A stretch of 9,925 bases of DNA from Eubacteriales Family XIII. Incertae Sedis bacterium. Lineage in GTDB: Bacteria > Bacillota > Clostridia > Peptostreptococcales > Anaerovoracaceae. The notes beneath the pieces were generated by a model, which saw nothing but the letters and a program-made list of their open reading frames with translations, did no database searches and was not told the DNA's origin. Below, in pieces: positions 6,980 through 9,925 of this stretch. Each line of letters opens with the position of its first letter. The stretch's first letter is position 1. The position numbers were made by a program, and so were the translations under genes. The stretch lies in NCBI GenBank assembly GCA_031287295.1, contig JAITTH010000042.1:1-9925 (forward strand), in the 5' to 3' direction.

Positions 6980-8517
6980 TATATCAAATCTATCCCAAAA
7001 GTTTTTGTGATTCGAATGCAGACGGCATCGGCGATTTGCGCGGTCTCATCAGCAAATTAGATTACATTAAAGAGCTTGGTGTTGATGTGGTTTGGCTGTC
7101 GCCCATTTACGCAAGTCCACAGTTTGACAATGGTTATGACATTTCCGACTACGAAACCATCGATCCGATTTATGGGACCATCGACGACTTCGACGCGCTG
7201 ATTGAACAGGCACATTCGCGTGGACTAAAAATCATCATGGATTTGGTCGTCAACCATACCTCGGACCGTCATCCATGGTTTGCATCAAGACACGATTTCT
7301 ATATTTGGCGCAATGGGAAAGGCGATGCTCCGCCAAATAATTGGGGCGCACTTTTTGGTGGTTCGGCTTGGACGTACGACGAAACTGTCGGCAAATATTA
7401 TCTGGGATTGTTCTCGAAACATCAGCCCGATTTAAACTGGGAAAATTCCGAAATGCGCCACGAGATTTATGCGATGATGCGGCGTTGGCTCGAACGAGGA
7501 GTCGATGGTTTTCGAATGGATGTGATAAGCCTCATCTCCAAGCCGGAAACGATGCCCGATGGAGAAATTACCACAAATGGGTATGGAGATTGGAGTGCGT
7601 TCGTGCCAAACGGTCCACGCGTACACGAGTTTCTCCGCGAAATGCGATGCGAGGTACTCAAGGATTTTGACACATTTACCGTCGCCGAAGCTGCCGGGGT
7701 AACGCTTGACGAGGCAAAAAAATACACGAGCCCGGAAGAGCTCGACATGGTCTTTCATTTCGAACATATGGATTTAGACGGCGGAGAAACGTTCAAGTGG
7801 ACGGACAGAGAAATCCCGCTTGACGGACTGAAACAAGTGATGACAAAGTGGCAGCTTGGGTTAGGCGTTGCAAATGCGTTGTTTTTCAACAATCATGACC
7901 AACCACGCATGGTCTCACGATTGGGCGATGAGGGAATCTATCGCGAGCGATCGGCGAAAATGCTCGCCGTTTGTTTGCACTTTATGCAGGGAACGCCCTT
8001 TGTCTATCAGGGCGAGGAACTTGGCATGATTAACGCGAAATTCACATCGATCGATGAAGTGAACGATCCCGAGAGCATCGATGCCTATTACTCGCACACA
8101 CGTTCCGGCATGTTCACCGAAGAAGAAATGCTTCGGTATATTAGCATGAAAGGTCGTGACAACGCCCGCACGCCCATACCGTGGAACGACGCCAATAGGC
8201 AATTTGCCGATGCAGATTCGGTGTTCCATTTCTATAAGAATTTGATTCAGCTCCGCAGAACACACAAGAGTATTATCTACGGCAGTTACACGCTCGTAGA
8301 TACAGGAGATTTGCCACTTTTCGCGTACGTAAGACAGGGAGAAGCGGAAACCCTATTTATCTGCTGCAACTTTTCGCGTGAAAGTGTAACATACACGCTA
8401 CCAACGGATTTTCGAGACATTTTGATTTGCAACAACACCGACAGCACGTTTCTTAAGACAGGCATACTCGCGCCCTTTGAGGCAATTGTGCTGCACCGTG
8501 CAACAGATTCGGTTTAG
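6946..8517 (+). CDS. GH13 alpha-glucosidase, oligo-1,6-glucosidase type
   Basis: A 523-residue cytoplasmic GH13 enzyme close in length to oligo-1,6-glucosidases and dextran glucosidases, which release glucose from the non-reducing ends of isomalto-oligosaccharides, panose and similar sugars. The four conserved regions are present: DLVVNH (99-104), GFRMD with nucleophile D192 (188-192), acid/base E248 in TVAEAAG, and NNHDQPR with H317-D318. QPDLNWEN (160-167) and QGEELGM (355-361) are further family signatures. The residue after the nucleophile is V193. In this subfamily, valine there is associated with alpha-1,6 preference and threonine with alpha-1,4. The aspartate-rich DSNADGIGD loop (22-30) fits the usual calcium/magnesium site. 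There is no signal peptide. It is the last gene of the operon and overlaps the preceding gene by 34 bases. Trehalose-6-phosphate hydrolase is a close relative but less likely in this context. Confidence 0.93.
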   Translation: MQKDKWQRESIVYQIYPKSFCDSNADGIGDLRGLISKLDYIKELGVDVVWLSPIYASPQFDNGYDISDYETIDPIYGTIDDFDALIEQAHSRGLKIIMDLVVNHTSDRHPWFASRHDFYIWRNGKGDAPPNNWGALFGGSAWTYDETVGKYYLGLFSKHQPDLNWENSEMRHEIYAMMRRWLERGVDGFRMDVISLISKPETMPDGEITTNGYGDWSAFVPNGPRVHEFLREMRCEVLKDFDTFTVAEAAGVTLDEAKKYTSPEELDMVFHFEHMDLDGGETFKWTDREIPLDGLKQVMTKWQLGLGVANALFFNNHDQPRMVSRLGDEGIYRERSAKMLAVCLHFMQGTPFVYQGEELGMINAKFTSIDEVNDPESIDAYYSHTRSGMFTEEEMLRYISMKGRDNARTPIPWNDANRQFADADSVFHFYKNLIQLRRTHKSIIYGSYTLVDTGDLPLFAYVRQGEAETLFICCNFSRESVTYTLPTDFRDILICNNTDSTFLKTGILAPFEAIVLHRATDSV

Positions 8518-8525
8518 GTCGCAGA

Positions 8526-8633
8526 GTTTGTATATTGCAAATTTTGTTCACGGCATACTCAAATGACACAGACGTAGTGGTGCTACAGTGAAGGCATTTG
8601 GCGAAGCAGTGGAGCAAATCTGCTTATACAAAC
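8526..8633. repeat. 108-bp imperfect palindrome between convergent genes
   Basis: The arms begin with a perfect 9-bp inverted repeat, GTTTGTATA (8526-8534) and TATACAAAC (8625-8633). Nested inside are CAAATG (8560-8565)/CATTTG (8595-8600) and an inner GTAG (8574-8577)/CTAC (8583-8586) with a 5-base loop. By hand alignment with one gap, about 34 of some 52 positions of the two arms can pair, plus a few G-U pairs. It fills nearly all of the 135-bp gap between the convergent GH13 and ChbG-like genes. There is no T-run for a classic terminator. It may be a degenerate MITE-like element or a bidirectional RNA hairpin. Confidence 0.5.
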
Positions 8634-8652
8634 CGAATTCGAGCAATCGCCT

Positions 8653-9459
8653 TTAGCTTAAAATGCGCTGAACATCTGCGACGGTGAGTCTTGTTTCGAA
8701 TGGGGTTGCTTCGTCATAACGCAGCGGGCGTATACCGATGAGCCGCATTGCGTGCTTTAAGATGCCTGACCCCAAAAACTTGGCTTCGCCCGCTCTCGCG
8801 TTGGCGACATCCTCGCCACTGTATTCGCTGTTTCCGGTCTGAAGCATTTCCTCCGAATATACAGCGGGATGCGCGAGATAAAAATACTGCCCACTTGGAA
8901 CCTTTCTGAGCGCACCGACAATACTCTCTTTTTTCTTGGCAGCCTCAACAACGCCCGGCGGTAGTTCATAATAATACATATGATCGAGCAGACCCTTTGC
9001 TTTCGCGAAATCAGATACGGCTTCATCCAATCCCGGAATGTATTTTTCAGGGAACATATGAGAGTCGATGTAACTGATGCGAAATCCCGCACGCGTAAGC
9101 TTGTCGAGCTGCGCGGAATATTCCTTCATGATAAGCGCCACCGATGGCTTGGTTTCAACAAATTTTTCAGTCTTATCCAGAAAAAATCCCTGTTCATCCA
9201 CAAGCCCGCTGTTCTGACCAAGGTCGCTTACCGGTCGCCATTTCACCCTATCCCATTCGGCATTCAGCGTTCCGTGCATACCAAAACATACGCCTTTTTC
9301 GTGGGCAAATAACGCTGCCGCCTCATCCGTGAAGACCCCCGGTGCCATAATCGACACGTTGCGAATAAAGCCTGCTTTGATTGCGCGGGCAATGGCGATG
9401 TTTGCACTCTTGCTACTTCCCGCATCGTCCGCACGGGTAATAAAATAGACTTTTTTCAT
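8653..9459 (-). CDS. ChbG/YdjC-family carbohydrate deacetylase
   Basis: A 268-residue protein of the YdjC/ChbG family, metal-dependent deacetylases acting on N-acetylated oligosaccharides such as diacetylchitobiose. Visible site residues are D11-D12 in ITRADDAGSS (usual form NADDFG), H62 in FGMHGTLN (usual GLHLTL), and D132-S-H134 in YIDSHMFPE (usual DSHxHxH). The basic metal and acid-base set of Asp and two His is therefore kept, but flanking residues are divergent. The second histidine of the usual DSHxH run is replaced (M135-F136). ATG 9459 was chosen over ATG 9468 because GGAG (plus-strand 9469-9472) lies 9 bases from the former and directly touches the latter. No signal peptide is seen, so it should be cytoplasmic. 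It is convergent with the sugar operon and appears to be transcribed alone, so a link to the operon is only possible, not shown. Confidence 0.85.
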   Translation of the reverse strand: MKKVYFITRADDAGSSKSANIAIARAIKAGFIRNVSIMAPGVFTDEAAALFAHEKGVCFGMHGTLNAEWDRVKWRPVSDLGQNSGLVDEQGFFLDKTEKFVETKPSVALIMKEYSAQLDKLTRAGFRISYIDSHMFPEKYIPGLDEAVSDFAKAKGLLDHMYYYELPPGVVEAAKKKESIVGALRKVPSGQYFYLAHPAVYSEEMLQTGNSEYSGEDVANARAGEAKFLGSGILKHAMRLIGIRPLRYDEATPFETRLTVADVQRILS

Positions 9460-9501
9460 AGATTGCATCTCCAGGATGGCGGGTGCGATTCTCTTTTGTC
9501 T

Positions 9502-9530
9502 ATTGTCGCATCTTGCGAATTTACTGTCTA
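9502..9530 (-). promoter_or_regulatory. Candidate sigma-A promoter of the deacetylase gene
   Basis: On the minus strand TAGACA (9530-9525) matches the -35 consensus at 5 of 6 positions. After exactly 17 bases comes GACAAT (9507-9502), matching the -10 at 4 of 6. It would give a leader of about 35 bases before ATG 9459. Confidence 0.4.
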
Positions 9531-9629
9531 GGGTTCGTTCGCGCTATTTAGCCAAGCGTTGCGTATGTAGCGAATCAATTCAGAGTTAACAATGGAGCGA
9601 TGACTAAACGAAAAATCCGTTGTCATCAC

Positions 9630-9658
9630 TTGCAATTTCTCCGTGTTCATGATTAAAT
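9630..9658 (+). promoter_or_regulatory. Candidate sigma-A promoter of the tRNA-Leu gene
   Basis: TTGCAA at 9630-9635 and TTAAAT at 9653-9658 are separated by 17 bp. A start near 9665 would give a 5' leader of about 20 bases before the mature tRNA. A perfect 12-bp palindrome GGCAAATTTGCC (9664-9675) sits at the predicted start site. Confidence 0.5.
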
Positions 9659-9684
9659 GATAAGGCAAATTTGCCATACATTTT

Positions 9685-9769
9685 GCGGATATGGCGGAAC
9701 TGGCAGACGCGCACGGTTCAGGTCCGTGTGAGTAACATCGTGGAGGTTCGAGTCCTCTTATCCGCACCA
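9685..9769 (+). tRNA. tRNA-Leu (anticodon CAG)
   Basis: An 85-base class II tRNA with CCA encoded. The acceptor stem is GCGGATA (9685-9691) paired with TATCCGC (9759-9765), then discriminator A and CCA (9767-9769). The anticodon arm is CACGG/CCGTG with the 7-base loop TTCAGGT, so the anticodon is CAG at 9719-9721, reading leucine CTG codons. A long variable arm follows, then the T-arm with GGTTCGAGTCC. No intron or mismatch is seen. Confidence 0.97.
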
Positions 9770-9783
9770 AAAATTCCTTACTG

Positions 9784-9816
9784 AAACTCCCACCCAAAAA
9801 ATTTGTGTGGGAGTTT
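9784..9816 (+). terminator. Hairpin after tRNA-Leu, probable terminator
   Basis: A perfect 10-bp stem, AAACTCCCAC (9784-9793) and GTGGGAGTTT (9807-9816), encloses a 13-base A/T-rich loop. It starts 15 bases after the tRNA CCA end. Only four T residues (9814-9817) follow or overlap the stem end before a G-run, so it is a weak intrinsic terminator on the plus strand. On the minus strand the stem is also followed by T-poor sequence. Confidence 0.55.
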
Positions 9817-9884
9817 TGGGGTAGATTGATGAAAGCATCTAATGTCAAACGATTATTCAAATAACAGTTAGGAGGAGGATTTTT

Positions 9885-9925
9885 ATGAGCAAGATTGAAC
9901 AGGCGCTTGATTGTTTTAGCGGTGG
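9885..9925 (+). CDS. Start of a gene resembling the C_GCAxxG_C_C family (partial)
   Basis: ATG 9885 has GGAGGAGG at 9871-9878, 6 bases upstream, so this is a real gene start. Only 13 full codons are in the window: MSKIEQALDCFSG. This opening, with a charged helix and then C-F-x-x-G, resembles the N-terminus of C_GCAxxG_C_C family proteins, small putative redox proteins with several conserved cysteines common in Clostridia. The match rests on very few residues. The gene sits 68 bases after the hairpin that follows tRNA-Leu and is probably transcribed separately or by read-through. Confidence 0.5.
   Translation, partial: MSKIEQALDCFSG

Noticed and set aside
8518..8652. Possible small gene or classic rho-independent terminator in the convergent gap
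   Set aside because: No frame with a start signal was found, and there is no T-run after any stem. The palindrome explains the sequence better.
9600..9656. 18-codon plus-strand frame starting MTKRKIRC
   Set aside because: The GGAG is only 2 bases from the ATG, and the frame overlaps the hairpin and the tRNA promoter. There is no support beyond length.
9528..9860. Minus-strand open frame of 110 codons with RGLEPPRCYSHGPEPCAS
   Set aside because: This is the reverse strand of the tRNA-Leu gene. The same peptide is a well-known spurious protein made from antisense tRNA-Leu, and there is no ribosome binding site.

Overview
The window looks like chromosomal DNA of a gut- or rumen-type member of the Bacillota (Clostridia-like). 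This is inferred from strong AGGAGG ribosome binding sites, a TTG start, tightly overlapping genes, a CCA-encoding tRNA-Leu, moderate GC content, and the gene families present (PocR/YesN-style AraC regulator, GPH sugar symporter, cytoplasmic-type GH3 and GH13 enzymes). No mobile element, CRISPR array or rRNA was seen.

Left part (1-817): the left edge cuts a minus-strand AraC-family regulator whose C-terminal DNA-binding domain lies mostly outside the window. It is divergent from everything up to 8517. Between them is a pair of 13-bp direct repeats exactly 21 bp apart, just upstream of a -10-like TACAAT with a poor -35. This is the arrangement expected for an AraC-type activator controlling the operon to the right.

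Centre (818-8517): six plus-strand genes, each overlapping the next by 4 to 34 bases, so almost certainly one translationally coupled operon. In order: an MBL-fold metallo-hydrolase, a GH3 beta-glycosidase, a GPH-family sugar:cation symporter, a membrane-anchored SGNH/GDSL hydrolase, an alpha/beta-hydrolase with an N-terminal membrane helix, and a GH13 alpha-glucosidase of the oligo-1,6-glucosidase type. The two glycosidases lack signal peptides and should act in the cytoplasm on what the symporter brings in. The SGNH enzyme should face outward. A coherent reading is uptake and breakdown of a small, possibly acylated, glucoside carrying both beta and alpha-1,6 linkages. The substrate is not known from sequence, and the role of the MBL enzyme is open. 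This is the best candidate in the window for an undescribed catabolic system.

Right part (8518-9925): a 135-bp convergent gap is almost filled by a 108-bp imperfect palindrome (8526-8633). A minus-strand ChbG/YdjC-type carbohydrate deacetylase follows, with its own candidate promoter. Then come a tRNA-Leu(CAG) with a plausible sigma-A promoter and a downstream hairpin, and the first 13 codons of a gene that starts like the C_GCAxxG_C_C family.
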